A stretch of 64,000 bases of DNA, taken from Sphagnum compactum (lineage: Eukaryota; Bryophyta; Sphagnopsida; Sphagnales). The stretch is from positions 21,814,213 to 21,878,212 of the forward strand of contig OZ234493.1 in assembly GCA_965153455.1 (NCBI GenBank), read 5' to 3'. Below the pieces are notes generated by a model, which saw only the letters and a list, made by a program, of their open reading frames with translations, ran no database searches and was not told where the DNA came from. Position numbers and translations under genes: made by a program. Shown here in pieces: positions 1-10,775 of this stretch; within the stretch, counting starts at the first letter, position 1; the number at the start of each line of letters is the position of its first letter.

Positions 1-285
1 GAACTGCTGGAGGAATGGACAATGGTGTTGCAAAATTGATTCGGTGGGTGGATCTGCGCAGGAGCCTGTGAACTTGGAGGATACTGAAGAACATGATGCT
101 CCTCCTTCTCCAAACAGACAGGTTCGTCCATTTGCAGGCAACTCTTCTCAAGTCAGCAAGACTCCACCCACACTGAGGTCAGCAGCTTGCAAGAAGCCAG
201 GGGTGGATGCTAAGCCTCGACAAAAATTTGTTTATAAGAAATTCCCTAGAGGGGAGGGAGAGAAAACTAGTTGGAGCAGCTAAGA
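1..285 (+). pseudogene. 3' part of a Myb/SANT-like gene (decayed, enters from outside the window)
   Basis: The first 30 bases closely match the last 26 bases of the window, which end a Myb/SANT-like coding segment, so this is the continuation of a paralogue of that gene. The frame that matches the paralogue reads TAGGMDNGVAKLIRWVDLRR and hits TGA near 69. A second frame is open from about 44 to the TAA at 281-283 and is rich in Pro, Ser and Lys, ending in a basic tail. The frame change near 40-60 suggests an indel or an unseen intron. A low-complexity tail after a Myb/SANT-like domain is common in plant trihelix and transposase-derived DNA-binding proteins. The function is not recognised beyond that. 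Confidence 0.4.
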
Positions 286-844
286 CGGTGGGCAGACTAT
301 GTGCGCATTTAGTCTGCCTGCCTCCCTTTCTGCCAGCGAATTTCAAGGGGCAGCAGGCAGAAGCCAAGGTTTGCACAATCGTGTGTGCTACCCAAAATTT
401 AGAAGCTCAAGGTGTTGTGTACTCTACTCTCAAAACAGGGATACAGGGATAGCCATTGCGTATGCCGACAACCTTAAGGTACAGCAGGGTTTCAAAGACT
501 TTACCCATCAACCCAGGAATCAAGCATCAGACTCAAAATTTTCAAAATAATAGAGTTATCCGTAAAGTCATGCCCGGTTGGGCCTGAGTTGCACCCCTTA
601 TTCGATGCTTCATCCGCTCCTGGTTGTTGTCCACAAAATCATGAAATTTTATTAAATAAGGGTATGAAATACTGAGGCTCGGGATTAAATGCACCAGGGT
701 ATAGGACATTTATAGCTTCAGTACACATAGTAGCAGTGATTGGTTGAAATGTCGTCCCCCATGTGACCAAACAGGACCAAACAGGGGGTTCCAGTGCCGT
801 CTTTGCCTGACTTTACGGATGACTTTATTGGCAAAGATTTTACA
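286..844. other. Intergenic DNA, no gene recognised
   Basis: Short ORFs only, overlapping on both strands without a shared theme. A weak inverted pair lies at about 293-335 (GGCAGACTATG and CATTTAGTCTGCC). This stretch has no counterpart upstream of copy B, which fits a duplication boundary at about 845. Confidence 0.4.
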
Positions 845-969
845 GGGCCTTGGACCGATACCGGAAACAACTACCTGGACTCAAGTCAATGCAATTAAGA
901 ATTCGATTTCTTGTGACTTTAATAAAAACGCCACGCGCGACCTTGTTCCCAGCTTTTAGCAATGACTGC

Positions 970-1140
970 TGGCTTTACAAAGGACATTTTCAGGACTCCA
1001 CAATTCACAGCACGACCATGGAGTCCACTGCTCGGTTTACGAAGGACATTTCGGGACTCCACAAATGATGGCACGACCATAGAGTCGACTGCTGGCTTTA
1101 CAAAGGACATGTCAGGACACCACAAATGACAGCACGACAA
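970..1140. repeat. Minisatellite, about 61-bp unit, three copies
   Basis: Units start near 970, 1032 and 1093, each beginning GGCTTTACAAAGGACAT or a close variant and containing GGACTCCACAA and GCACGACCA. A shorter version is at about 38030-38140 in copy B. Confidence 0.75.
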
Positions 1141-1224
1141 TGCATGGCTCACTTTCGTTTGGCAAAACCTTAAAATCTCCGGACAAGTTTTTAAAAGACC
1201 CAAAAGATTGCACCACAAGATTTT

Positions 1225-1560
1225 CTTGGCAAAGGCTCACGTACCAGGTAGCTTCTGTAGGCAGTTATAATGAACCTTGTGGAACGGACAACGAGATAAG
1301 GTGTAAGGTGTAAGGTAAAGGTTGGGAAACACAACCTTACCAGGGAGCCTCTGCAGGTTGCTGACCCTACCAACCTCGCACAATTTGGCAAACGGTCACT
1401 TACCAGGCAGCTTCTGTAGGCAGTTATGATGAACGTTGTGGAACGGACAATGAGATACGTGTAAGGTAAAAGTTGGGAAACACAACCTTACCAGGCACAC
1501 ACTCTTACCAGGCAGCCTCTCCAGGTTGCTTACCCTACCAACCTCCCATAATTTCAGCCC
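1225..1560. repeat. Tandem repeat, about 160-bp unit, two copies
   Basis: Each unit runs from CTTACCAGGTAGCTTCTGTAG through GATGAACGTTGTGGAACGGA and GTAAGGTAAAGGTTGGGAAA to CAACCTCCCGCAATTTGGCA. Copy B has about five units (38210-38380 and 44797-45330), so the array length changed after duplication. Confidence 0.75.
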
Positions 1561-2188
1561 CATCGGTAGGTTTTTCCTTAGCAGGAATTAGGTGGGAATC
1601 TTAGGACATAAATCAATGCAAACTTTGAGGCAGTACTTCCTTCCAAATTCCAATTTCGGAGCATCCTTTTTCCGCTATACAAAAGTTAAATTCAGCACCG
1701 TTTCCCACTTGTCACTTCCTGGGAATTTGTAGGCTCTGCCAAGAGGGTCAGACATCATCTGAGGATGTGCGATCACTTGCATGTAGAAATTAGGAGCAGC
1801 TACACTAGTAATAGGGGCTGGTAATTCAAAATCAAGGAAATGTAACTTTAGATGCAAAGAATCTGGAAATAGCTTTACTTCATTACACTATCGCAGGTGA
1901 CATTTGATTATATCTTAGCATGCATGGAAAACAACCTTGTAGTGCTGCAGCAACGATGGAAAATTAACAATCAAAGAAAACCAGTAATTTGTGACATGCA
2001 ATATTTTTGACGCCTTTGAAGTATTGTCATCAATGTAGGATTAAAAGCCAACAACTTAGCAACATCGATCCAGAGTTGACAATTTTCAAAATATGGTTGG
2101 AGTTATCTTTGTGAATAATAGTTGGGAAAACTATTAGAAACAATGGCCTAATAGTCTGCAGTAGAAAAATAGTTATAATACCAGCTAG

Positions 2189-2234
2189 CCTCAGGTGGGC
2201 TGGAGTGAACCAGCAGCCACCAATGCACCAGTTG
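2189..2234. repeat. Left target-site duplication and terminal inverted repeat of element 1
   Basis: CCTCAGGTG (2189-2197) is followed by the 37-bp TIR starting at 2198. Compared with the reverse complement of 14931-14967, only positions 4 and 5 of the TIR differ. Confidence 0.93.
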
Positions 2235-2539
2235 AGGATGAGCCCGTTCAGCCCGTTTTGCGGATGAACATCCTCCCTGCCCGTCGAGGTATTTTTTTTT
2301 CACCTCTTCTCTACCCCACCTACCTCCCCCCTCCTACCTCCTCCTACCTACCACCTACCTCCCCCCTCCTATCTACCACCTACCAACCCCACCCCCCCTC
2401 ACTCCATCGCAAGAGCTCGAGCTGTGGCTGTGGAGCTCGAGCTGTGCAACGGGAGCTGTGGAGCCGGGAGGGAGGTAGGAGCCGGGAGGTCGTGCAGCTA
2501 GAGCGGAGCGGGACCCACGCGCCCACGAAGAGGTCCACG

Positions 2540-3560
2540 AAGAGGTAAGATGCTTTGAGTTTTTTTTTCTGTTTTTTCTGTTTGTTTTGTTTGAAGAAGG
2601 CATCGCTGCCTTCTTCTTTTGTTTTTTGTAACGCAAGAAGGCGCAAAGAAGAAGGCGATGGCAAAGCTGCCGTCGCCTTCTTCTTGTTGTTTTGCTACGC
2701 TGCAGCGCAAGAAGGTGACGGCAGCGTTGCTACCATCGCCTTCTTTTTTTTTTCTTTGGCAGCGGAAGAGAAAAAAGAAGAAGGCAACGGCACTGCCGTC
2801 GCCTTCTTCTTCTTCCTCTTGTTTTGCTACAGCGCAGCAGAAGAAGGCGACGACAAAGCTACCGTCGCCTTCTTCTTGTTGTTTTGCAGCAACGCTGCCG
2901 TCGCCTTTTTTTTTTTTTTTTTTGGCAGCAGAAAAGAAAGAAGAAGAAGAAGGCGACGGCACTGCCGTCGCCTTCTTCTTTTTCCTCTTGTTTTGCTGCG
3001 CTGCAGCGCAACAGAAGAAGGCGACGTTGCTGCTGTCGCCTTCTTCTTTTTTTTGCAGCGCAAGAAGGCGCAAAGAAGAAGGCGACGACAAAGCTGCCGT
3101 CACCTTCTTCTTATTGTTTTGCTGAGTTGCAACGCAAGAAGGCGACGGCAGCGTTGCTACCGTCACCTTTTTTTTTTTTTTCTTTGGCAGCGGAAGAGAA
3201 AAAAGAAAAAGGCGACGGCACTGCCGTCGTCTTCTTCTTCTTCCTCTTGTTTTGCTGCACTGCAGCGCAGCTCCGCAGTAGGGAGAAGAAGGCGATGGCA
3301 GCTGCCGTCGCCTTCTTCGTGGAGCTGCACTGCAACGCAGCTCCACACTAGGCAGAAGAAGGCGACGGCAACTACCGTCGCCTTCTTCTTCTTTTGTTTT
3401 TTTTTTTTTTTTTCCACTTGTCGCATAGCTGTAACTTTGTATTGAAGAAGAAGAAGACGACAGCTGTCGCCACCTTCTTTGCATTGCTGCAAGCAAATGG
3501 CGAATTTGCCTTTCTTTTGTGGTGCTGCGAAGAAGGCGACAGCAGCAATGTCGTCACCTT
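2540..3560. repeat. Array of hairpin-forming repeats (GAAGAAGGCGACGGC / GCCGTCGCCTTCTTC)
   Basis: About ten or more head-to-head units, each a purine-rich arm such as GAAGAAGGCGACGGCA followed within a few bases by its complement TGCCGTCGCCTTCTTC, separated by T-rich runs and TTGTTTTGCTGCGCTGCAGCG-like spacers. Single-stranded copies would form strong stems. Three-base periodicity makes long ORFs appear on both strands, but these are low-complexity artefacts. Arrays occupy the same place, just inside the left end, in elements 2 and 3. Confidence 0.85.
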
Positions 3561-3661
3561 CCTCTATGCTGGTGGGTTTTATTTTTTCTTTATTGTTGCT
3601 TATGGTGTAATTCCTTAGAATTAACATTACATTAACTGGTGGTTTTTTCTTTAGAGTTGTA

Positions 3662-4015
3662 ATGGCCAAGGGAAGAAGATTGAGGAAGAGCGCTGGTGGG
3701 GAGCTGGAAATGAGGAAGGAAAATGGTACTGCGTCAGATGACGCAATTCTTCTGCCAAATGTTGTTGTGTCAGACGAGGCAATTCTTCTGCCAAATGTTG
3801 CTGTGTCAGACGAGGCAATTCTTCTGCCAAATGTTGCTGTGTTAGACGAGACAATTCTTCTGCCAAATGTTGTTGTGTCAGACGAAGCAGACGCCGAGCC
3901 ACACGTTGCTGCAACTACCGAGCAAAATATGGTTGCAGCAGATGAAACAGTTGGTGACCGAAGTATTGTTGCAATAGATGAGCGAATTGGTGCGCAAAAT
4001 GGTGCTCTATCATAA
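3662..4015 (+). CDS. Small basic-start ORF of the MULE (ORF A), repeat-containing
   Basis: About 117 residues from the ATG at 3662. The N-terminus MAKGRRLRKS is strongly basic and is shared with element 3 (MAKGRRLKKG at 39938); the diverged left half of element 2 has MARPRKKLQR at the equivalent place, which looks AT-hook-like. The rest is acidic: four copies of an AILLPNVVVSDE-like 12-14-residue repeat, then AIDERIGAQNGALS. The ORF begins just after the hairpin array, so it may be the first exon of the C2H2 gene 270 bp downstream; I see no clear donor before the stop. A conserved basic N-terminus suggests nuclear entry or DNA contact. Function unknown. Confidence 0.55.
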   Translation: MAKGRRLRKSAGGELEMRKENGTASDDAILLPNVVVSDEAILLPNVAVSDEAILLPNVAVLDETILLPNVVVSDEADAEPHVAATTEQNMVAADETVGDRSIVAIDERIGAQNGALS

Positions 4016-4288
4016 TTGAAAGACAAGGATGACAGTTTGATATAGATTGTTTTAGAATTTGTGGACATTAGATTAAAGACAGATTAAAAAGATTGTACAA
4101 GTCTCTTCAAGTGTAATTATATCCGCACCTTCCATCATTTGTTGGAAGGTGTGGGATTTTTTTTATCAAAATTTTTCTATTGCAATACCTGAAAATAGTT
4201 CATGTTTATAGGAGTAGTATGTGATTAAGTGAGTTTATGTTTTGTAATACTTGCATTCTGTTTTTTGATCTTTCATTTTTTTGGTTAG

Positions 4289-5210
4289 GTCCGAAAGTTG
4301 AATCTGAGCAGGCTCCTTAGACACTTGCACTTCTTTGTCCACCTAATTTGGCTCGGAAGGACAAAGAATGGACGAAGGTTGGGTCGAAATGGAAGTGCAA
4401 AGTTGGCACTTGCACTGTCGCATATTGTGCCAAATGGTTGTTGACCCAGCATTTGAAGGAGGTGCATGGCTTGGTGGCAGAAAAGGCCAAACCTGGGAGG
4501 CCTTCAACTGCTGTAGGAGGTCCTTGACATCAAGACCATGCCAAAATGAATGCTCGCATCTTGGGAATTACAATGGTTGTGCAAAGGCAGAATGATCAAA
4601 ACGTGGCTAGTCGCGCTCGTGCCAAAGCACAACGCGAGTGGAAAAACCTGGTAGCTGTTGCAAAACAGTGTCAACCATTCCCAAAACCAGCTTTGGTTAA
4701 ATTAGCTTCAGAGTAATTGTTGAAGGTGTTGGGCCTCAATGCTTGGGGTGTGGGAAGTGTGCCTCGAGATGCAGCATCACGGATGGAGAAGGATGAAGAT
4801 TTACAAGGGATGATGCGATCCACCCGTTGTGTATATGCACGACAATTGAAGACGGCATGGGATGTAAAAAATTGGGATCGAGAGTCCAGTAAAACAAATC
4901 GGACAAAACAGTTGGCAGATGTTTTGGATTTTCATGAATCTAGAATGATTCATGGAAGGTAAGAAATAATAATAAGCAATGTTTATTATTTTTTTATTGC
5001 ATTTCATCCAAGGTGCATTAGGATTTAACTTGGTGGTTTTTGGGTGTTTATAGGGTTCAGGGCTAAGCACAGGAAGAGTTTGTTGCAACTGTAATTCAGG
5101 TTGAGATGCAACGCCGCCATTTTTACACTGCTCGTCATGCAGCAAAAGCTGCAAATGCAGCAACTGCATACTGAGCTAAACACGAGATTGTAGATACTGA
5201 TATGGGTTAA
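4289..5210 (+). pseudogene. MULE accessory gene, C2H2-finger protein (ORF B), broken copy
   Basis: Two exons are visible: 4289-4958 (acceptor TTAG before 4289, donor GTAAGA at 4959) and 5054-5210 (acceptor TTTATAG). The protein has one finger of form C-X4-C-X12-H-X4-H inside KWKCKVGTCTVAYCAKWLL (about 4389-4472), then an AT-hook-like KPGRPS, a basic helix-rich middle and the stretch LKTAWDVKNWDRESS. In-frame stops interrupt it (for example TGA after GGP and TAA after LASE). Two of these, after GGP and LASE, are sense codons in element 2. It runs convergently with the transposase, as mudrB does with mudrA in MuDR, but I see no mudrB similarity. A DNA-binding role is inferred from the finger. 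Confidence 0.7.
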
Positions 5211-5614
5211 GGTTTCACTCTATATAGTTAGTTAGGTTTTGTAGCCCTTTTATTTTTTGGACTACCCAATTTTGAATTTCGATCTTTTGATATGTTACAG
5301 AGAACCAACATTTTTTTTCTCATTGGGTTCTTTAGTAATTTTTCATGCACCCATTTTTGTACATCTTTTATCAATATAATAGTATCTTCTACTCACACTT
5401 GTTTTATGGGTATATGGTTAAGCATATGTCTTCTTTGTCATAATTTTCTTAGTACTTAAGATGTAAGAATCAAACCAAAGATCAAAATGAACATTGTGCA
5501 ATACTTACATCTAATATAATAGGACTCACATCACCTGAAGAGTTTTAAAACAATACACACATTTTAAACATATAATACCTACATCATTTTCTATTATAAA
5601 TCTCATAAGGAGAT
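5211..5614. other. 3' flank of accessory gene, AT-rich, no gene
   Basis: Follows the stop of ORF B and is conserved with 22355-22740 and 41468-41780. It holds AT-rich DNA and the first copies of the GCAATAC motif (about 5497, 5552, 5572). No other feature seen. Confidence 0.5.
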
Positions 5615-5900
5615 TTTCAAATATGTAATACCTGCATATAAGTCCCATAATAGTCGTTGGTTTATTTGGCATCTCTTGCAATACCCGCATATGGGCCACA
5701 AATAGTTGCTAACAGTCTTCATTCGTTGCAATACCCGCATATCGATCCATGGTATTCGCTTTGTTTTTATAACAATCCTTGCAATACCCGCATATAGTTT
5801 CCATAATAGTCGCTGGTTTTTTTTTTGCATCTCTTACAATACCCGCATATAGGTCCCATAATAGTTGCTGGTTTTTTTCATTCATTGCAAAACTTACATT
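5615..5900. repeat. Minisatellite, about 50-bp unit carrying TGCAATACCCGCATAT
   Basis: Five to six units, each with TTGCAATACCCGCATAT, then a CCCATAATAGTCGCTGG-like stretch and a T-run. The same array is at 22740-23140 (element 2) and 41780-42010 (element 3). Each unit presents one copy of the dispersed motif described in the findings. Confidence 0.85.
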
Positions 5901-5989
5901 TTTACATAAAATTAATTCAGAATAATAATTATTTTAGGTATATAAAAAGACATATTTTGGGTACCCATAGCACTTATTTGTTCGTTTGA

Positions 5990-6275
5990 AATGACGTTAC
6001 ATGCGGGTATTGCATCTAGGGTTTAGGGTGTTCACATAAGGTTTGCCTCAATCACCTATGGATTATTTCAGTATGAACTTGCATGTAGGTATTGCATCTC
6101 GGCCTTGGTCTTCATTCAAAGGCGCACCTAAACTACATATTTGGTATTTCAAAGCGACCTTACATGTGGGTATTACATTTAAGGTTGCCCTTTCATTGGA
6201 GGTTTTACCTTATTCACCTATGGGTTATTTTGAAATGAACTTGAATATGGCTATTGCATTTAGGGTTAAGGTTTC
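5990..6275. repeat. Degenerate repeats with the motif in the opposite orientation (GCGGGTATTGCAT)
   Basis: Four degenerate units of about 85 bp, each with a variant of ATGCGGGTATTGCATTT (about 5999, 6083, 6171, 6244) beside AGGTTTGCC or GGTCTTCATTCAAAG. Equivalent units are at 23230-23520 and 42380-42660. Confidence 0.7.
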
Positions 6276-7250
6276 GTATAATTTTGACCCACTATATGAT
6301 TATTTTAACCAAGAATTTATGAACTATATATCAGAAAAGTATATAATAAAATTTCAATCAAACATAGGATTAATATGTGGGAGAGATCATTTTTATTATT
6401 ATGTGAAACATGAAAGAAAAAGTAGAAATTTATGTGCTTTGATTTCTTTTTTAACATAGTTTAAAATCTTATTAAATTAGAGACTTTATATTTATGTTTT
6501 TTGAAATCAGTATACAACTTCAAAAGGGGGGAAGAAAAAATTAACATCTTTGAAAAAAATTTAAACTTGAACTTTTTATTTTTTGATCTCAACAAACTTT
6601 GTATTGCATTCAGGGTTGGGTTTTCACATAAGGTTTGTTTCTTACCTTTGTGTGATAACTCCAACCTAATTTTCCCAATCTCTTTGAAGAAAATATAGAA
6701 TGAAATTGTATTGTTTCACATATGTCTAAACCCAAAAATTTCCCCCCAATTTAATATAAAACATTTCTGATAATTAATGTATTATTTCGAAATTTTGTCA
6801 TATAATTAAATAATTAATAGACCATTATTTCAGATAATTTAGATGAATAATTATCAAGAATTAAATAATCATTTATTTATTTGGAATAATTAACTAATCA
6901 TTTGGCTTAACTTTATTTACTTGGATAATAAAAAGTTGGATCTAAAAATCAAATTGATTAATTTGATATTTGATTAATTAACTTAAGTATATTTTTGTTT
7001 TAATAAGTTATTGAAATCACTATTTAAGATAATTATTCCATGTTATAGATTGTAAGTTCAGCTTTTTCATGAAAAATTCCTACACCAAGATAAGCTTGAT
7101 CTCAATTGTCATTGTATTATTTGTTCCACAAACAATACAACCTCTTTTCAAATTCATGAAACAAAGTAAGAATCATGGAATTCATAATCAACAACCCTAA
7201 CCTCTATACACACCTTTGTTAGCATGTTAATTTGAAATTAACTAATTATT
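6276..7250. other. AT-rich non-coding DNA of element 1
   Basis: Conserved with about 24690-25640 in element 2. Very AT-rich, with only short spurious ORFs. No gene or RNA recognised. Confidence 0.5.
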
Positions 7251-7850
7251 TTGGAGTGACCCAAAATGTAGGTATTACATTTAGGGTAGGATCTTCATTT
7301 AAAGAAGGCTTAACCCCCACATCCGTATTTTTGGTGTGACCCAAAATGCAAGTATTGCATTTAGGGTAGGATCTTCGTATAAAGATGCTTAAACTTCACA
7401 TGCGTGCTTTCGAAATGGCCCAAAATGCAGGTCTTGCAATTAGGGTAGGATCTTCGTATAAAGATGCTTAAACGCCACATGCGTACTTTCGAAATGGCCC
7501 AAAATGCAGGTATTGCATTTAGCCTAGGGTTATTTCAAAGTGACTTTGTGTTTGCATATTCTAATTAAGGCTAGGTCTTCACTTCAGGGTACCCAAACCA
7601 TTTAGATGGGTTTTCTTTTAAACATGTGGGTATTGCATTTAGGCTTGTTTTTTCATTTAAACTTGCAATACCCGAACTTGTACTTACCTCTACCAACTGG
7701 AATTTTGGGTTTCATCGCAATACCTACATCTATACTTACCTTAACCAACTGGAATTTTGGGGCATAATTGCAATACTTGCACTTGTACTTACTTTTACCA
7801 ACTGGGATTTTGGGGCTTAGTTACAATACCTGCATCTAACACTAATATAA
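7251..7850. repeat. Satellite of about 76 bp, then inverted motif copies
   Basis: Four units with CCCAAAATGCAGGTATTGCA, TTTAGGGTAGGATCTTC and CACATGCGTACTTTCG lie at 7251-7530. They are followed by single motifs in the other orientation at about 7664, 7708, 7765 and 7820 with TTTTACCAACTGG spacers. A direct duplicate of this block lies at 13060-13560 and a homologue at 25650-26320. Confidence 0.8.
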
Positions 7851-8055
7851 TCATTATCCTTGTGTTTTTGCATTTCACAATTTTTGTGCTTATTACTTGG
7901 AAACAATAATAACCTTTGTGCAATATTAGACTTCATGTGTGTGTTGAATACATGATGTTCAAAAAATTTGGGCTATGGTTTCCTCCATACAAAATTAATT
8001 CTAAAACAAAAATTTTAGTGCCAATGGCAACAATCTTGATTAGCAATTGAAACAT

Positions 8056-10775
8056 TTATTCGTGACATCGTTTAGTACGTACATTTGTGTGATTGAGCAT
8101 TGTTTCATGCCAATCTTTGAGCCGTTTGACACTATTTCCCAATCCATCTTCTACACGGCGTAACACCAGTCCTGGGTGTGAAATTGCATTTGCCTTTGTG
8201 AGGTGTATGTTACGAATATTACATGGCAATACTCTCATGTGTGAGGTGGCATGTTCACAAAGTGTCACATCACCTTTTTTACATTCATTTGTGATCTCTT
8301 GCATTGTAGTGTCCAATTGTGCAAGAGCCTTTTCCATTGGGGTTAATGAATTTATTGTCTCATTAGACCCTACAATGGCACCCATAGGGAGATCATTTTG
8401 CTCCACGTTCATGAGCCCGTCAAATTCCATGATCCCATCATCACCTTCAAGATGATCATCTTCGTCATCATCATTGGCCTCCATATCATTTGGAATATGT
8501 GGCGGGTCTGCAAACATGTGACCCAACCCTCCACGATGTGATCCATACCATGTTCCACAGTAATGAATGATATCCTCTTGAGAAATGTCTGTGCATGTGA
8601 GAATGACATTAATTTGGTGTTTACACATGTTCCCTCGCAATGGCCATTCGCATGTGCAACAAAACATTTCGGTGAATGGGAATTTCACCGTGTAAATAAC
8701 ATTGGGAAGGCGTTGGCTCCGTACGGCCCAAGCTCCATCACTCTCAAGGGTTGGTTGGTACACATGGCTGAGTGGAATAAGGGCTGCCATTTCCACATTT
8801 CGTGTAATAATGGCCTCTATAACCTTGTTTTTTATGAAACCCATCTTTTTCATTTCCAATGTGTGCATGTAGTGTCGTGCAATGGTTGTTGTTAATCGCC
8901 ACACCAACCAGTCAATCCTACGCCTTCTAAGGCCTTTTGTGTCAAGAGCAAGCCAATGCTTCAATGCACCATGATATGATTCAATGCTCGCTTGGGTGTC
9001 TTGGTTGGAATGGGGCACTCTTCGAACACCCACCATCCATAATTCTACAAACATAAACACAATACATAAGGATGAATAACATTATACAAAATAATTTTGA
9101 ATGCTAAACCATGAAAAATATTATCACTTACCAAATTGATGGTAATAAGTCTAGAAATAGTTTGTCCACGCATCACCAGGCCTATGTTTATGAAGGCTTT
9201 CTCTCACAGCAACCCTCCCACGCTCTTTGAAGTCATTAATTGTTTCTCCATGATTGATGGACATGTACATCACATCATGAAGGTCTTGGAAGATTCCACC
9301 CCGCACTTCCACATCTTTGATTTTTTCAGTACCACGTAGGCGCCATGCTTTGAGAACATGCCAACAACAAAGGTAGATGGGAACCTTGTCCATACCCCAT
9401 ACGACCCTAATAAGGACACATATGCAATAAAATCTCATGAGTGGATGGGGTTAATAACCCATAAAATGCATTTGAAGTAATCAAGAATTTTATGAAAGAT
9501 ATTAAAAAACATTTAAGGAAATAAACACAAAGTCGATACTAAGTATAGAACTAACCGTAATGCCTTCAATTCTTGATGTGCATCATCAACGAGAAAACAT
9601 GATGGTTTCTAATGTGGCATGTGTGATAACATCTTCTCTTTTAGTGGCTTCAACCATTCGATCAAATCTTGAACTGTTTGCCTACTTGTAATGATCCAGG
9701 CTAAAGGGACACCCGTGCGATGATCATCAAACCCCATCAAGGTGAATAGATGGAATTTCATGTCATTTGTGCCAAATGTGGCATCCATAGAAATGGCACC
9801 ATTGTGACCATATGATAGCATGGACTTGCATTGAGTTGTGTTTGAATACCTATGGTGAATGGGACTTGAGTTCCGTTGATTTCACCAACATCTTGGAAAA
9901 AGAACACATCTTCTGGATGTTGGAGAGCCCAAGACCGAATTGAAATTGCAGGGTTAGTGTGTAAACGCCAACTCCCTTTCTTATGTTTCCGATCCAAATA
10001 TGCAATGTCTTGAAGCCGAATGAAATCATCTCGTGTCATGCTTTGACCCGCATTCACACGTTCCCACCAAATTGCTTTATGCTTGTCATATATTTGTTTA
10101 GTCGTGTAGCCTAAGCTTAGTTGGGCCCATATGTGGTCTTTCAATGCTTGTGACATGCGTGGAGCATAACGAGACATACGAAAAATGGACTCTAAGTCAT
10201 GCTCACCATGTGCGAATGACCCATCAATTCATGTATGGGCCTTATGATAAATTGTGATTTCAGCCACATCGGGTTGTGTGTATAGACGTTTGATTGAGAA
10301 TGACGCTAGGCATCCTCGTTTAATAGATCGAGTGTGGGTTGAATTTTCTCGATAGTCCTCTGGTCCATATCCGCATTGATACCTAAACCAAAAAACTTTC
10401 AAAACGTAAATGATTACATCTTTGGTATATGAATTATAGAAATTAAAAAGGTTAATGCCATAAATGTTTACCATGTATGCCCGAGGTGGTTTTTGATAGT
10501 TGGTTGCTTGACATCCGTTTGGCTTGGAAAGTTTTTGTAAACATTCCATTCCACAGGGGTGCTTGTATCCCCTCGTTCACCTTCCAAGAATTTCGAAATG
10601 CGAGCATATGGAACATAAGCAAATTGAATGGTCACTTTATTTTGCCCTCCATGGCATATCCCAGACGTCCACACCAAATCTTTGTTTGAGAAAGGGGACT
10701 TGGTGGGGTTTTGGACATGAATGGAATGGGACTTTGGAACCCTTCCCATGATTAAAGGAAGTAGGACAAATTCCT
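8056..10775 (-). pseudogene. MULE transposase with SWIM finger (element 1, broken)
   Basis: At least four exons on the minus strand with phase-consistent GT-AG junctions: about 10775-10470, 10382-9556, 9406-9132 and 9044-8056. Motifs in order: MDATFGTND (first catalytic Asp, about 9780), CFLVDDA (second Asp, about 9588), QASIESYHGA (candidate catalytic Glu, about 8980) and the SWIM finger CTCEWPLRGNMCKH (about 8660-8620), then an acidic DDDEDD stretch. This is the MULE DDE transposase layout. Lesions: TGA at about 10228 (CGA in element 2), a 1-bp deletion at about 9838, TAG at about 9612 (TGG in element 2) and TAG at about 9153 (TCG in element 2). The true start exon is not identified. Confidence 0.88.

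Larger units (their letters stand above)
845..2197. repeat. Host segmental duplication, copy A, left part
   Basis: From ACAGGGCCTT onward this DNA matches 37908-38388 and then 44797-45966 (copy B), including the non-coding stretch 1560-2180 (matching 45330-45950). It is interrupted at 2198 by element 1 and resumes at 14977. No gene is visible. The segment is a low-copy host sequence that was tandemly duplicated. Confidence 0.8.

Noticed and set aside
2498-3496. Very long open frames (up to 332 codons) on both strands
   Set aside because: They run through the hairpin array, have Lys/Ala/Phe/Ser low-complexity content in every frame, and exist on both strands at once. Repeat periodicity explains them.
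5990-7560. TTTAGGG strings suggesting interstitial telomere DNA
   Set aside because: TTTAGGG occurs once per 76-85-bp unit beside the motif, not as consecutive heptamers, so it is part of a satellite.
8093-8455. Plus-strand frames over the transposase exons (also 8563-8895, 26571-26933, 27041-27409)
   Set aside because: They mirror the minus-strand transposase, which carries the SWIM and DDE motifs and splice sites.
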